Below the pieces are notes generated by a model. The model saw nothing but the letters and a program-made list of their open reading frames with translations. It was not told where the DNA came from and searched no databases. Positions 39,296 to 48,989 of a DNA stretch of 64,000 nucleotides are shown here, piece after piece. Made by a program: the position numbers and the translations under genes. Within the stretch, counting starts at the first letter, position 1. Every line of letters starts with the position of its first letter. Origin of the DNA: Actinopolyspora lacussalsi (lineage in GTDB: Bacteria; Actinomycetota; Actinomycetes; Mycobacteriales; Pseudonocardiaceae); NCBI GenBank assembly GCA_030803735.1, contig JAURUC010000001.1:2117501-2181500 (forward strand), written 5' to 3'.

Positions 39296-40789
39296 GTGAC
39301 AACCCCCAAACTCGCCCTGGTCGACGGCGCCGCGGCGAAGCTGACGGTGGAAACCCTCGTCATCGGAACCGTGGAAGGCGCGGACGGCCTCGAACTCGCA
39401 CCGGGAACGAACGAGATCGCCGCGGCGTTCGACGGCAACCTGACCGAGACGCTGACCCTGCTGGGCGCCACCGGCAAGGCCGAGGAGGTCGTCAAACTCG
39501 CGGCGAGTGGGTCGTTGCGGGCGGAAGTCCTGCTCGCTGTCGGACTCGGCAAGCGCGATCCCAATGAGGAGATCCCGAGCGAGTCGGTGCGCCGCGCCGC
39601 GGGCGCGGCGGCGCGCGCGATGACCGGGGTCTCGCACGCGGCCACCACGCTGTCCGAACTGGACGTTTCAGCGGCGGTGCAGGGAACGGTGATGGGTTCC
39701 TACGCGTTCACCCGGTACAAGTCCTCGCCCGGTGACGACCCGGTGAGCAAAGTGGACCTGGTGGTCTCCGAGGCCAAGGACGACTCCGCGAAATCCGCGC
39801 TGAAGGGAGCCACGGCGATCGGCGAGGCGGTCAACACCGCCCGGGATCTGATCAACACCCCGCCGAACGACCTGCCACCTGCCGCGATGGCAGAGCGCGC
39901 CTCCGAACTGGGCCGTTCGGCCGGGCTGGACGTCGAAGTGCTCGACGCCGACGATCTGCGCAAACACGGCTACGGCGGAATCCTGGGCGTCGGCGAGGGA
40001 TCCTCCCGGCCGCCGCGGTTGGTCCGGATGCGGCACAAAGGGCAGAAGGGTGCCCGGAAGGTGGCGCTGGTCGGCAAGGGCGTGACCTTCGACACCGGCG
40101 GCATCTCCCTCAAGCCCGCCGCGGGAATGGACGAGATGACCTCGGACATGTCCGGTGCGGCCGCGGTCATCGCCACCATGGTGCTGGCGGCCAAACTCAA
40201 CTACCCGCTCGACATCACCGCCACCGTCCCGATGGCGGAGAACATGCCGTCCGGCACCGCTTACCGGCCGGGTGACGTGTTGAGCATGTACGGCGGCAAG
40301 ACCGTCGAGGTTCTCAACACCGACGCCGAGGGCAGGCTGATCCTGGCGGACGCGATCACCCGCGCCTGCGAGGACGAGCCCGAGTACCTGATCGAGGCAT
40401 CGACCCTGACCGGTGCGCAGCTGGTCGCGTTGGGCAAGCGGACACCGGGTGTCATGGGAAGCGAAGATTTCCGGGACCGCGTGGCCGAACTGTCCAGGGC
40501 GACCGGTGAGGCCGGTTGGGCTATGCCGTTGCCGGACGAGTTGCGGGCCGACCTCGACTCGAAGCTGGCCGACATCGCCAATGTCACCGGCCAGCGCTGG
40601 GCGGGCATGCTGGTGGCCGGACGTTTCCTCAGCGAGTTCGTGGCGGAGGACGTCGCCTGGGCACACATCGACGTGGCCGGTCCGGCGTACAACTCGAACT
40701 CCCCGTGGGGCTACACCCCCAAGGGGGGAACCGGTGTTCCGGTGCGGACGATGGCCGCGGTGCTGGCGGATATCGCCGAACGAAACTGA
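39296..40789 (+). CDS. pepA: M17 leucyl aminopeptidase
   Basis: This 497-residue cytosolic aminopeptidase removes N-terminal residues and uses two metal ions. The metal-binding and catalytic blocks are [26 protein letters not shown]-like [11 protein letters not shown], and the signature [14 protein letters not shown]. The N-terminal domain (1-170) is of the usual macrodomain type. The GTG at 39296 follows GGGAGGAG by 6 nt, excluding 19 upstream codons. It corresponds to Rv2213 (PepB). Confidence 0.95.
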   Translation: MTTPKLALVDGAAAKLTVETLVIGTVEGADGLELAPGTNEIAAAFDGNLTETLTLLGATGKAEEVVKLAASGSLRAEVLLAVGLGKRDPNEEIPSESVRRAAGAAARAMTGVSHAATTLSELDVSAAVQGTVMGSYAFTRYKSSPGDDPVSKVDLVVSEAKDDSAKSALKGATAIGEAVNTARDLINTPPNDLPPAAMAERASELGRSAGLDVEVLDADDLRKHGYGGILGVGEGSSRPPRLVRMRHKGQKGARKVALVGKGVTFDTGGISLKPAAGMDEMTSDMSGAAAVIATMVLAAKLNYPLDITATVPMAENMPSGTAYRPGDVLSMYGGKTVEVLNTDAEGRLILADAITRACEDEPEYLIEASTLTGAQLVALGKRTPGVMGSEDFRDRVAELSRATGEAGWAMPLPDELRADLDSKLADIANVTGQRWAGMLVAGRFLSEFVAEDVAWAHIDVAGPAYNSNSPWGYTPKGGTGVPVRTMAAVLADIAERN

Positions 40790-40836
40790 GAGCGCCCAGC
40801 AGTGGAGCTCACCCGGGCGCGGGTGCCGCCGTGGGA

Positions 40837-41187
40837 TCACTTCTCGAGCCCGCGGCGGTACTCGCGACGGCGCAGCACGCGCTGCCTGCGCTGGTAGTCG
40901 CGCATCCGCTGCGGGTAACCGACCTTGTTGACCTCGTAGAACGGGACACCCAGCCGATGCGTGAAACGGATCGCGGCGTCCCGTCCCTCGATCCGACGCC
41001 GCGTCCACTCCCCGTCGTGGGCGACGAAGACGATCGTCGTCTCGGTCACCGGAGTCGGTGGTTCCAGGAACCCCTCGACACCGCGACGTTGCGCAGCCCA
41101 CTGCCGGAGGTGTTCGGTGTCCTGGTTCCGCTCGGGGCGGGTGCGTCGCGACCGACCACGACGGCGTAGACGCTCGAACAGGCCCAC
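40837..41187 (-). CDS. Conserved actinobacterial hypothetical protein
   Basis: This 116-residue basic protein has no known function. It starts with an Arg-rich stretch (GLFERLRRRGRSRRTRPERN). The core holds HLRQWAAQRRGVEGFLEPPT, then VTETTIVFVAHDGEWTRRRI and RLGVPFYEVNKVGYPQRMRDY, and a second Arg-rich tail follows. I recall similar proteins beside lipoamide dehydrogenase genes in related genera. The GTG at 41185-41187 has a perfect AAGGAGGT 6 nt upstream, which rules out the frame extension to 41283. It converges on the aminopeptidase gene within 47 bp, with no terminator seen. Confidence 0.82.
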   Translation of the reverse strand: MGLFERLRRRGRSRRTRPERNQDTEHLRQWAAQRRGVEGFLEPPTPVTETTIVFVAHDGEWTRRRIEGRDAAIRFTHRLGVPFYEVNKVGYPQRMRDYQRRQRVLRRREYRRGLEK

Positions 41188-41418
41188 GGTTCTACCTCCT
41201 TGACCGGTTACCACGATATTGCCAGTCGGGGCATAAAAACCACCTTTCGTGACGTTGCACCCGGTAGCGAGTGTGATCTTCACGCCATTTGTCCCGGAAA
41301 CACGGGCAGCCCGTCTCGCGCCCGTGACTCGCGTGGTGACAAGATGGCTTCCGGTGCCGGAGCTCCGCGCGGGCTCCGGTAACGAGTTGAAGAAATGATG
41401 CCTGTCGAGGAGTGCGAA

Positions 41419-42789
41419 GTGACCGACACGTCCGCCGATCTAGTCATTCTCGGTGGCGGCTCCGGCGGCTACGCCTGCGCTTTCCGCGCGGCGGAGCTGG
41501 GCCTTTCCGTCACCCTCATCGAAAAGGACAAGCTCGGTGGGACCTGTCTGCACCGAGGGTGCATCCCCACCAAAGCGCTGTTGCACGCCGCGGAGGTCGC
41601 GGATTCGGCCCGCGAGAGCGAGCAGTTCGGCGTGAAGGCCTCCCTCGAGGGCATCGACATCGATGGCGTCAACTCGTACAAGGACGGCATCGTCACCAAA
41701 CTGCACAAGGGTCTGCAGGGGCTCGCCAAGGCCCACGAGATCAACTACGTTGAGGGTGCGGGCACCCTCGTCGACGCCAACACGGTGGAGGTCGACGGCA
41801 CCCGCTACACGGGCACCAATGTGGTGCTCGCCACCGGATCCTACTCCAAGACGCTGCCCGGTCTGGAGTTCGGCGGCCGGATCATCGCCAGTGAACAGGC
41901 ACTCAACCTCGACTACGTACCGGACAAGGTCGTCGTGCTCGGCGGCGGCGTCATCGGTGTGGAGTTCGCCAGCGTGTGGCGCTCCTTCGGTGCGGAGGTC
42001 AACGTCGTCGAGGCGCTGCCCCACCTGGTGCCGAACGAGGACGAGTACTGCTCCAAGCAGCTCGAACGCGCCTTCCGCAAGCGGGGGATCAAGTTCTCCA
42101 CCGGCGTGAAGTTCACCGGCGCGGAGCAGAGCGAGTCCGGCGTGACAGTCAGCCTGGAGAACGGCGAGACCATCGACGCCGATCTGCTGTTGGTCGCCGT
42201 GGGACGCGGACCCAACACAGCCGGGCACGGCTACGAAGAGGCGGGCGTGTCCTTGGAGCGCGGTTTCGTGCGCACCGACGAGCGGTTGCGCACCAACCTC
42301 CCCGGCGTGTACGCGGTGGGCGATATCGTCCCCGGGCTGCAGTTGGCGCACCGCGGGTTCCAGCAGGGCGTGTTCATCGCCGAGGACATCGCGGGGCTGA
42401 ACCCACCGGTCATCGACGAGGCCGGCATCCCGCGAGTGACCTACAGCCACCCCGAGGTCGCCTCGGTCGGACTGACCGAGAGCGCCGCCCGGGAGCAGTA
42501 CGACAAGGTGGAGACCTTCACCTACGACCTCGCGGGCAACGGCAAGAGCCAGATCCTCAAGACGGCGGGAGCCGCCAAGGTCGTTCGTGCCGCGGACGGG
42601 CCGGTGCTGGGGCTGCACCTGATCGGTGACCGGGTGGGCGAACTGATCAGCGAAGCCCAACTCATCTACAACTGGGAGGCCCTGCCGGAGGACGTCGCTC
42701 CGCTGGTGCACGCCCACCCGACCCAGTCCGAGGCGCTCGGCGAAGCGCATCTCGCCCTGGCGGGCAAACCGCTCCACGTACACGGCTGA
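41419..42789 (+). CDS. lpdA: Dihydrolipoamide dehydrogenase (E3)
   Basis: This 456-residue FAD flavoprotein re-oxidises dihydrolipoyl groups with NAD. ILGGGSGGYACAFRAAELG binds FAD, and the redox-active disulfide is in GGTCLHRGCIPTKALLHAAEV. VLGGGVIGVEFASVWRSFG is the NAD site. The C-terminal His-Glu pair is in VHAHPTQSEALGEAHLAL. The GTG at 41419 follows GAGGAG by 6 nt. It is 66 nt upstream of the E2 gene and probably in one operon with it. Confidence 0.95.
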   Translation: MTDTSADLVILGGGSGGYACAFRAAELGLSVTLIEKDKLGGTCLHRGCIPTKALLHAAEVADSARESEQFGVKASLEGIDIDGVNSYKDGIVTKLHKGLQGLAKAHEINYVEGAGTLVDANTVEVDGTRYTGTNVVLATGSYSKTLPGLEFGGRIIASEQALNLDYVPDKVVVLGGGVIGVEFASVWRSFGAEVNVVEALPHLVPNEDEYCSKQLERAFRKRGIKFSTGVKFTGAEQSESGVTVSLENGETIDADLLLVAVGRGPNTAGHGYEEAGVSLERGFVRTDERLRTNLPGVYAVGDIVPGLQLAHRGFQQGVFIAEDIAGLNPPVIDEAGIPRVTYSHPEVASVGLTESAAREQYDKVETFTYDLAGNGKSQILKTAGAAKVVRAADGPVLGLHLIGDRVGELISEAQLIYNWEALPEDVAPLVHAHPTQSEALGEAHLALAGKPLHVHG

Positions 42790-42855
42790 CGCATTCCGCT
42801 CAACCGGTCACGTCAGAGCCCATCACACGCCACGAGTACGAGGAGTCAGCAACAG

Positions 42856-44661
42856 ATGGCCTTCTCCGTCCAGATGCCGGCACTCGGTGAAAGCGTCAGC
42901 GAGGGCACCATCACCCGATGGCTCAAGCAGGTCGGCGACACTGTCGAGGTCGACGAGCCCCTGCTGGAAGTCTCCACCGACAAGGTCGACACCGAGATCC
43001 CCTCCCCCGCGGCCGGGGTGGTACAGCAACTCATCGCCAGCGAGGACGACACCGTCGAGGTCGGCGGCGAACTCGCGCTGATCGGCGACAGCGGTGAGCA
43101 GGCCGCACCGCAGCAACCGGCCGCGAGCGAACAGTCCTCGCAGACACCGGCGGAACCGGCGGCCGCGCCACAGCCAGCCTCGGAGCCCGCCCCCGAACCT
43201 GAGCCCGCGGCACAGCCGCCCCGGGCGTCCGCGGCCCAGGGCACCGACGTGCACATGCCCGCGCTGGGTGAAAGCGTCAGCGAGGGCACCATCACCCGAT
43301 GGCTCAAGCAGGTCGGCGACACTGTCGAGGTCGACGAGCCCCTGCTGGAAGTCTCCACCGACAAGGTCGACACCGAGGTTCCCTCCCCCGTGGCAGGCAC
43401 GATCCTGGAACTGTCGGCCAGTGAGGACGACACCGTCGAGGTCGGTGCCAAACTCGCGGTGGTCGGCGACCAGTCGGCGGAACCGGCAGCCGTGCCAGAG
43501 CCCACGCCACAGCCCGCGGCAACCCCCTCCCCCGAGCCGGCCCCGGAGCCACCGCGGCAGGAAGCCGCACCGCAGCCCGCGCCGAGCGCTCCGCCGGCCC
43601 AGGCCACACCGGCACAGCCGGCTCCGGCCCAGGCAGCCCCGGCCCAGGCCACACCGGCACAGCAGGCCCCGGCCGAGCAGAACGCGGAGGGATCGGCGCC
43701 CTACGTGACTCCGCTGGTACGCAAGCTGGCGAACGAACACGGTATCGACCTGCACTCGTTGCGGGGAACCGGCGTCGGCGGACGCATCCGCAAGCAGGAC
43801 GTGCAGGCGGCCATCACGCAGCGGTCGACCGACGCGGCCGCCGGCTCGCATCCCGACGGGCAGCCCGCCGGAGCGGCCCCCGCCGAACCGGCCGCTTCGA
43901 CCGCGGGACAGGAGGAGCCCTCCGCCGAGGCGAGGGCGCTTCGCGGCACCACCCAGAAGATGTCGCGGCTGCGACAGGTGCTCGCCCAGCGGATGGTGGA
44001 CTCACTGCAGACCGCGGCGCAGCTGACCACCGTCATCGAGGTCGACGTCACCCGCATCGCACGACTGCGGCAGCGCGCCAAGGACGACTTCGAGGCGTCG
44101 GAGGGCGTCAAGCTCTCCTTCCTGCCGTTCTTCGCCAAGGCCACGGTGGAAGCGCTCAAGCTGCACCCCAAGCTCAACGCCTCGATCGACGAGCAGGCCA
44201 ACGAGATCACCTACCACGGTGCCGAGCACCTGGCGATCGCCGTGGACACCGACCGGGGGCTGCTGAGCCCGGTCATCCACGACGCCGGTGACCTCAATCT
44301 CGGCGGGCTCGCCCGCAAGATCGGCGACGTGGCCGATCGCACCCGCGACAACAAGGTCAAACCCGACGAGCTGTCCGGCGGCACGTTCACGCTGACCAAC
44401 ACCGGCAGCCGGGGTGCCCTGTTCGACACGCCGATCCTGAACCCGCCGCAGGTGGGAATGCTGGGTACCGGCACGGTCGTCAAACGTCCCGTGGTCGTCT
44501 CCGACGAAGCGGGCGGTGACACCATCGCCATTCGCTCGATGGTCTACCTCGCGCTGTCCTACGACCACCGCCTCGTCGACGGTGCCGATGCCGCTCGTTT
44601 CCTCAACACCGTCAAGCAGCGGCTGGAGGAGGGCTCCTTCGACGCCGACCTCGGGTTGTGA
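42856..44661 (+). CDS. Two-lipoyl-domain dihydrolipoamide acyltransferase (E2)
   Basis: This 601-residue E2 core is annotated in actinobacteria as SucB or DlaT. Two lipoyl domains (about 1-77 and 128-205) each carry the lipoylated Lys in [10 protein letters not shown] (Lys43 and Lys170). Ala/Pro-rich linkers follow. The E3-binding domain is at about 277-315 ([19 protein letters not shown]). The catalytic domain from about 355 ends with the acyltransferase signature [16 protein letters not shown]. In M. tuberculosis the ortholog Rv2215 serves pyruvate dehydrogenase and peroxynitrite reductase. A 111-bp stretch is identical in the two lipoyl domains. It lies between lpdA and the lipoylation genes. 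Confidence 0.94.
   Translation: MAFSVQMPALGESVSEGTITRWLKQVGDTVEVDEPLLEVSTDKVDTEIPSPAAGVVQQLIASEDDTVEVGGELALIGDSGEQAAPQQPAASEQSSQTPAEPAAAPQPASEPAPEPEPAAQPPRASAAQGTDVHMPALGESVSEGTITRWLKQVGDTVEVDEPLLEVSTDKVDTEVPSPVAGTILELSASEDDTVEVGAKLAVVGDQSAEPAAVPEPTPQPAATPSPEPAPEPPRQEAAPQPAPSAPPAQATPAQPAPAQAAPAQATPAQQAPAEQNAEGSAPYVTPLVRKLANEHGIDLHSLRGTGVGGRIRKQDVQAAITQRSTDAAAGSHPDGQPAGAAPAEPAASTAGQEEPSAEARALRGTTQKMSRLRQVLAQRMVDSLQTAAQLTTVIEVDVTRIARLRQRAKDDFEASEGVKLSFLPFFAKATVEALKLHPKLNASIDEQANEITYHGAEHLAIAVDTDRGLLSPVIHDAGDLNLGGLARKIGDVADRTRDNKVKPDELSGGTFTLTNTGSRGALFDTPILNPPQVGMLGTGTVVKRPVVVSDEAGGDTIAIRSMVYLALSYDHRLVDGADAARFLNTVKQRLEEGSFDADLGL
42886..42996 (+). repeat. Exact 111-bp intragenic direct repeat (other copy 43267-43377)
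   Basis: The coding sequence of both lipoyl domains, from the codon for Gly11/Gly138 through the Glu after VDT, is identical base for base. Sequence diverges immediately on both sides. The two copies start 381 bp apart and stay in frame. Confidence 0.95.
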
Positions 44662-44880
44662 GTTCGCCGGTCGAACACAACCGGTGAGGCGGCGGTGCCG
44701 CTCGACTTTCCGGGGCCGTCCACTCTCGGTGGGCGGCCCCGGTTCTCGTGGCCGGTGACCAAGCGCGAACCGTCCCGAGCCCCGTGGCGACGATCCCGGA
44801 GAACGCGCCACAACGAAGCGCTACCCACTCGATCGGGCGACGGTCTCGCACTGTGGCGATCATTGCGACAAGATCGGGGC

Positions 44881-45765
44881 ATGCGTGTGGTTATCGCCGG
44901 ATCCTCCGGCCTGCTCGGAAGCCATCTGGTGCCGGCGCTCCGGCACGCCCGCCACGAAGTGATTCGCCTGGTCAGACGCGCCGCACAGGCCCCGGATGAG
45001 CGCGGCTGGGACCCCGAGTCCGGTGAGATCGAGGCGGGCGCCCTGGACGGCGTCGACGCCGTGATCAATCTCTGCGGCGCCCCGCTCGGCGGCAAGAGGT
45101 GGACCGCCGAGCGCAAGCGGGAGCTACTGCGCTCCCGCACCAGACCCACCGCCGTACTCGCCGAGGCCATCGGGGAACGCGGCATCCCCACCCTGATCAA
45201 CGCTTCCGGGGTGGATTTCTACGGCGACACCGGTGGCAGGCTGATCACCGAAACGGCCGGTCCCGGCAGCGGTTTCCTCGCCGATCTGTGTCAACGCTGG
45301 GAAGCCGCGGCCGACGCCGCCCGTCCCGCCCGGGTGGTGCGGTTGCGTACCGGTCCGGTGCTCTCCCCCTCCGGCGGACTGCTCGGCCAGCTCAAACCGC
45401 TGTTCTCGCTGATGCTCGGCGGCAGGCTCGGCGACGGTACCCAGTACATGCCCTGGATATCGCTGGACGACGAGATAGCCGCCATCCGGTTCGTACTGGA
45501 GAACCGGGAGATCTCGGGACCGGTCAACATGACGGGGCCCGAGCCGGTGACCAACGCGGAGTTCACCAGAGCTCTGGGCGAGGCGCTCGGCCGTCCGGCA
45601 CCGTGGGTCATTCCCGGTTTCGCGATGCGAGGGGTACTCGGGGAGTTCGCCCAGGAGGTCGCGCTGACCGGACAACGCGCGGTGCCCGCCGTGCTGGAGG
45701 AACACGGCTTCACCTTCCAGCACCCGACGGTTCGTTCCGCGCTCGGAGCGGCGGTCTCGGCCTGA
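44881..45765 (+). CDS. TIGR01777-family NAD-dependent epimerase/dehydratase-like protein
   Basis: This 294-residue protein is an atypical extended SDR. It has the Rossmann start [19 protein letters not shown], then [39 protein letters not shown] and a DUF1731-like C terminus ([29 protein letters not shown]). Its reaction is unknown. ATG 44881 lies 6 nt after CAAGAT, a weaker leaderless pattern, so the frame back to 44695 is not used. It is the ortholog of Rv2216 and lies between E2 and lipB in the same order. Confidence 0.9.
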   Translation: MRVVIAGSSGLLGSHLVPALRHARHEVIRLVRRAAQAPDERGWDPESGEIEAGALDGVDAVINLCGAPLGGKRWTAERKRELLRSRTRPTAVLAEAIGERGIPTLINASGVDFYGDTGGRLITETAGPGSGFLADLCQRWEAAADAARPARVVRLRTGPVLSPSGGLLGQLKPLFSLMLGGRLGDGTQYMPWISLDDEIAAIRFVLENREISGPVNMTGPEPVTNAEFTRALGEALGRPAPWVIPGFAMRGVLGEFAQEVALTGQRAVPAVLEEHGFTFQHPTVRSALGAAVSA

Positions 45766-45774
45766 CCGGCTACC

Positions 45775-45819
45775 GCACCGCGGTCGACGATTTCGCGCGA
45801 AATGTACGAGCCGCGGTGC
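45775..45819. repeat. Interspersed hairpin variant (copy 6) after TIGR01777 gene
   Basis: GCACCGCGG at 45775-45783 pairs with CCGCGGTGC at 45811-45819. Inside it the core ATTTC GCGC GAAAT (45790-45803) is a perfect palindrome, with two mismatches between the arms. It starts 10 nt after the stop codon and probably acts as the terminator before the lipB promoter. The loop differs from other copies (GCGC instead of TCGC/GCGA). Confidence 0.8.
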
Positions 45820-45877
45820 CGCGACGAGCACGAAGCGCGATATCGCGATCGAAACCGACAGCGGTAGGGTGGCGCCC

Positions 45878-46624
45878 GTGAGTCACGGTGAGAACTCGTG
45901 CAGGGCCTCGGATCAGCCGATCGAGAGACTCGAGCTGGGCACGATCGACTATCTGACGGCTTGGCAACGTCAGCAGGAACTGGCCACGGCCCGCGCGGCG
46001 GGAACCGGACCGGACACGCTGCTGCTGCTGGAACACCCTTCCGTGTACACGGCGGGCAAGCGAACCGAACCGGAGGACCGCCCGCGGGACGGCACGCCGG
46101 TGATCGACGTCGATCGCGGTGGCAAGATCACCTGGCACGGCCCCGGCCAGCTGGTCGGCTATCCGATCGTGCGGCTGTCCGATCCGATCGACGTGGTCGA
46201 CTACGTGCGCAGGCTGGAGCAGGCACTGATCCGGGTGTGCGAACGGTTCGGGCTGCGAACCGGCCGGGTCGAGGGGCGCAGCGGCGTGTGGCTCGCCGCT
46301 GACGGCGATCGGCCCGAACGAAAGATCGCGGCGATCGGCATCCGGGTGCAGGGTGGGGTGACCATGCACGGCCTGGAATTGAACTGTGATTCCGACATGG
46401 CCGAGTTCGACCGGATCGTTCCCTGCGGAATCAGCGATGCCGGGGTCACCTCGCTGTCGGCGGAGCTGGGCAGGGACGTCACGGTGGCCGAAGCGTTGCC
46501 CCTGGTGAAGCAGGCCGTCCCGGAGGCCCTGGACGGTGCCCTTCCGGTCACCGACCGCGACGTCAGGAAGCAGTCGGAGGCCCCGGCGGGCGTGACGTTC
46601 GCACTGGATCCGGAGCTGCGCTGA
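45878..46624 (+). CDS. lipB: Octanoyl-[acyl-carrier-protein]:protein N-octanoyltransferase
   Basis: This 248-residue enzyme transfers octanoyl from ACP to lipoyl domains. Family blocks are [53 protein letters not shown] with the catalytic Lys, and the catalytic Cys in [17 protein letters not shown]. The GTG at 45878 follows TAGGGT (45865-45870) by 7 nt, a leaderless signature. The tail after the catalytic domain is slightly longer than in E. coli LipB, as in actinobacteria. lipA lies 3.5 kb downstream, separated by an LLM, TetR, unknown and SDR genes, unlike the tight lipB-lipA pair of mycobacteria. Confidence 0.95.
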   Translation: MSHGENSCRASDQPIERLELGTIDYLTAWQRQQELATARAAGTGPDTLLLLEHPSVYTAGKRTEPEDRPRDGTPVIDVDRGGKITWHGPGQLVGYPIVRLSDPIDVVDYVRRLEQALIRVCERFGLRTGRVEGRSGVWLAADGDRPERKIAAIGIRVQGGVTMHGLELNCDSDMAEFDRIVPCGISDAGVTSLSAELGRDVTVAEALPLVKQAVPEALDGALPVTDRDVRKQSEAPAGVTFALDPELR

Positions 46625-46650
46625 CCGACGCCGCTCCGGCCGAGCACTCG

Positions 46651-46685
46651 CGGCGTGGTGGGCGAGCGGCTCACCCACCACGCCG
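46651..46685. terminator. Terminator between convergent lipB and LLM genes
   Basis: CGGCGTGGTGGG (46651-46662) pairs exactly with 46674-46685, with an inner GAG/CTC pairing in the loop. It can serve both genes. Confidence 0.83.
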
Positions 46686-46727
46686 TTGTCCCTCCCCGCG
46701 ACCGGGATGCGGGACGGGAGGGTCCGA

Positions 46728-47675
46728 TCATTCGAGCCGGTTCGCGACCTCGGCGGCGACCAGCTCGATGTGGTCCAGGTCCGACAGATCCAGCACCTGC
46801 AAGTACAGCCTGGTGATGCCGGTGTTCCGTCGCCACTGGCCGATTTTGTCGACCACCTCCTCGGGAGTGCCGGCGAGGCCGTTGGCGCGGAGTTCGACCG
46901 GGTCACGACCGATCGCCTCGGCACGCCGCGCCAGTTGGGCCTCGTCCTTGCCGACGCAGAGAACGAGCGCGGCGGAACGCACGATCTCGTCGGGGTTCCT
47001 GCCGATCGCGGTGCACGCCTGACCCACCCTGTCGAACTGCGCCGCCGCGGTCTCCTGGTCGACGAACGGCAGGTTGAACTCGTCGGCGAACCTCGCCGCC
47101 AGTTCCGGGGTCCTCTTCTTGCCGGCACCTCCGATGAGCACCGGAGGACGTGGCTGTTGCACCGGCTTGGGCAACGCGGGCGAGTCATCGAGCCGGTAGT
47201 ACGTTCCCGAGTAGTCGAAGGTCTCGCCCGAGGGCGTGGACCACAGCCCCGTGACGATCTCCAGCTGCTCGGCGTAACGCTGGAAACGCTCCCGCAGCGA
47301 GGGGAACGGGATGCCGTAGGCGGTGTGCTCCTCCTCGTACCAACCGCTGCCGATTCCGAACTCGATGCGCCCACCCGACATCTGATCGGCCTGGGCCACC
47401 GAGACGGCCAGCGGCCCGGGAAGGCGGAACGTCGCCGCGCTCATCAGCGTCCCCAGTCGCAACCGGGAGGTCTCCCGCGCGAGTCCTGCCAGGGTCAGCC
47501 ACGCGTCGGTCGGCCCCGGCAGGCCGCTCGAATCGCCCATCCGCAGATAGTGGTCGGAGCGGAAGAAGGCGTCGTAGCCCGCCGACTCGGTGGTGCGGGC
47601 GACGCGGAGCAGATCGTCGTAGGTGGCGCCCTGCTGGGGCTCGGTGAAGATTCTGAGTTTGAATTCCTCGGTCAC
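46728..47675 (-). CDS. LLM-class (F420-dependent-type) oxidoreductase
   Basis: This 315-residue TIM-barrel flavin/F420 enzyme belongs to the luciferase-like monooxygenase family. Typical blocks are ARTTESAGYDAFFRSDHYL, LGTLMSAATFRLPGPLAV, MSGGRIEFGIGSGWYEEEHTAYG, PPVLIGGAGKKRTPELAARFAD and GTPEEVVDKI. The cofactor is most likely F420 in this lineage, but the substrate is unknown. The GTG at 47673-47675 follows TAGCCT by 6 nt (leaderless). It is 56 bp downstream of the TetR gene on the same strand and may be regulated by it. Confidence 0.91.
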   Translation of the reverse strand: MTEEFKLRIFTEPQQGATYDDLLRVARTTESAGYDAFFRSDHYLRMGDSSGLPGPTDAWLTLAGLARETSRLRLGTLMSAATFRLPGPLAVSVAQADQMSGGRIEFGIGSGWYEEEHTAYGIPFPSLRERFQRYAEQLEIVTGLWSTPSGETFDYSGTYYRLDDSPALPKPVQQPRPPVLIGGAGKKRTPELAARFADEFNLPFVDQETAAAQFDRVGQACTAIGRNPDEIVRSAALVLCVGKDEAQLARRAEAIGRDPVELRANGLAGTPEEVVDKIGQWRRNTGITRLYLQVLDLSDLDHIELVAAEVANRLE

Positions 47676-47731
47676 ATCCCGAGGCTAACCGGCCCGTGCG
47701 AGTTCGGGAGTCACACGTGCGGGGGTGGCGG

Positions 47732-48340
47732 TCAACCGTCGCGCAGGCCACGCAGCAGCCGTTCCAGCGCCTCCCCCACCTCGACACTGGTCCGATTGGG
47801 ATCATCCGATCCGGCGATGGTGGCGGCCCCGGACGAAAGCCCACCGAAGATCACCCGGGCGAGCACGTCCACCGACACCGAGTCCTCGATACGGCCGGTG
47901 TGCACCAACCGCTGGACGCTTCCGCGCACCAGGCCGAACGTGTAGCGCTCACCGAGGTCGTACCAACGCTGGTATCCCAGCACCACCGGTCCCTCCTGGG
48001 CGACGATGCGCTGGAAGGCAGGCTCCAGACAGACCCGCAGGAACGCCTCCAGACCGGCACGCAGCTCCTCCCAGGGATCGCGTTCACCGGGCATCACGTC
48101 GGCCAACCGGGCGACGACACCGATCTCTACCTCCTCGAAGGCGGCCTCGAACAGCGCACGCTTGCCCCCGAAGTGGTGGTAGAGGGCTCCCTTCGTCACG
48201 CGGGCACGCCCGGTGATCTCGTCCAACGAGGCCTGGGCGTATCCGCGTTCGGTGAACAGCGCCACGGCGGACTCCACCAGCGCGGCACGGGTGGATTCCG
48301 AGTACTCGACCCGGCGTGGTTGCTCTGTCGCCCTACTCAC
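47732..48340 (-). CDS. TetR-family transcriptional regulator
   Basis: This 202-residue repressor has the TetR HTH at about 15-62: RAALVESAVALFTERGYAQASLDEITGRARVTKGALYHHFGGKRALFEAAF. The rest is a helical ligand domain with no conserved signature. The GTG at 48338-48340 is 8 nt after TATGGT (complement of 48349-48354), and that hexamer overlaps a palindrome at 48351-48365, implying autorepression. It is divergent from the 163-residue unknown gene and upstream of the LLM gene. Confidence 0.92.
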   Translation of the reverse strand: MSRATEQPRRVEYSESTRAALVESAVALFTERGYAQASLDEITGRARVTKGALYHHFGGKRALFEAAFEEVEIGVVARLADVMPGERDPWEELRAGLEAFLRVCLEPAFQRIVAQEGPVVLGYQRWYDLGERYTFGLVRGSVQRLVHTGRIEDSVSVDVLARVIFGGLSSGAATIAGSDDPNRTSVEVGEALERLLRGLRDG

Positions 48341-48350
48341 ATCGCTTCAC

Positions 48351-48408
48351 CATACCGTCGGTACGTACGGGCTGATAACGTCGCCACAAGCGACATACCG
48401 TCGGTATG
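48351..48408. promoter_or_regulatory. Two TetR-type operators, 43 bp apart
   Basis: CATACCG T CGGTATG at 48394-48408 is a perfect 15-bp palindrome. CATACCG T CGGTACG at 48351-48365 differs at one position. Both lie between the divergent TetR gene and the 163-residue gene. The first overlaps the TetR gene's -10 hexamer; the second is about 40 nt before the other start. This is the arrangement of a repressor controlling itself and a divergent target. Confidence 0.8.
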
Positions 48409-48445
48409 CCACACACCACAGGTACGGCCAACTTGCGAGGTAGGC

Positions 48446-48937
48446 ATGTCCTGGCAACGGTTCCACCGCAGGCAACAAGCGATCGGATTCCTGCTGGAGC
48501 GGCTGGCGCGAACGCCGGACCGGCTTCCGGACCCCCGAAGTCACGACGAACTGTCGGACGTGTTCGCCGACAGGCAGCGACTGCTGTGCGCGCTGCAGCA
48601 CAAATGGACGCAGCAGCTGACCGGTCGACTCGACACGCGACTGAGCGAGTGCGACGGCAGCAGCGGTGACAGGCTGGAGGCCGCTCGGCTGGCCTGGCAG
48701 GACACCGCGGCCGAGAATCCCGTGCTGCGCGCGGCGCTGGACCGACACGCCACTGCCCCGAAGGGCGAACTGCGGGAAGCCGTGGAACGGGAGCGACGCC
48801 TGCTGGCGCTGACAGCCGGCGTGGCCGAGCATTCCGAGCCGGATGCCGAGATAAGCCGCTCCGGAGCGGCGTTGTCGCGCCTGCTGCACGCCGCTGAGCA
48901 CACCGAACCGCACACCCCGGCGCCGGTCATGGTCTGA
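48446..48937 (+). CDS. Hypothetical protein, likely TetR target
   Basis: I do not recognise this 163-residue soluble protein. It is almost entirely helical: WQRFHRRQQAIGFLLERLA, DELSDVFADRQRLLCALQHKWTQQLTGRLDTRL and KGELREAVERERRLLALTAGVAEH. It is rich in Arg and Glu, with no signal peptide or membrane segment. The ATG at 48446 has GAGG 5 nt upstream. It is the first gene behind the double operator. The frame extending back to 47696 is the shadow of the TetR gene. Function cannot be inferred. Confidence 0.7.
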   Translation: MSWQRFHRRQQAIGFLLERLARTPDRLPDPRSHDELSDVFADRQRLLCALQHKWTQQLTGRLDTRLSECDGSSGDRLEAARLAWQDTAAENPVLRAALDRHATAPKGELREAVERERRLLALTAGVAEHSEPDAEISRSGAALSRLLHAAEHTEPHTPAPVMV

Positions 48938-48989
48938 AACCGAAACGCGAGAGTTGTTCGAAACCTCGGCGGGATATAGAAATGCGGCC

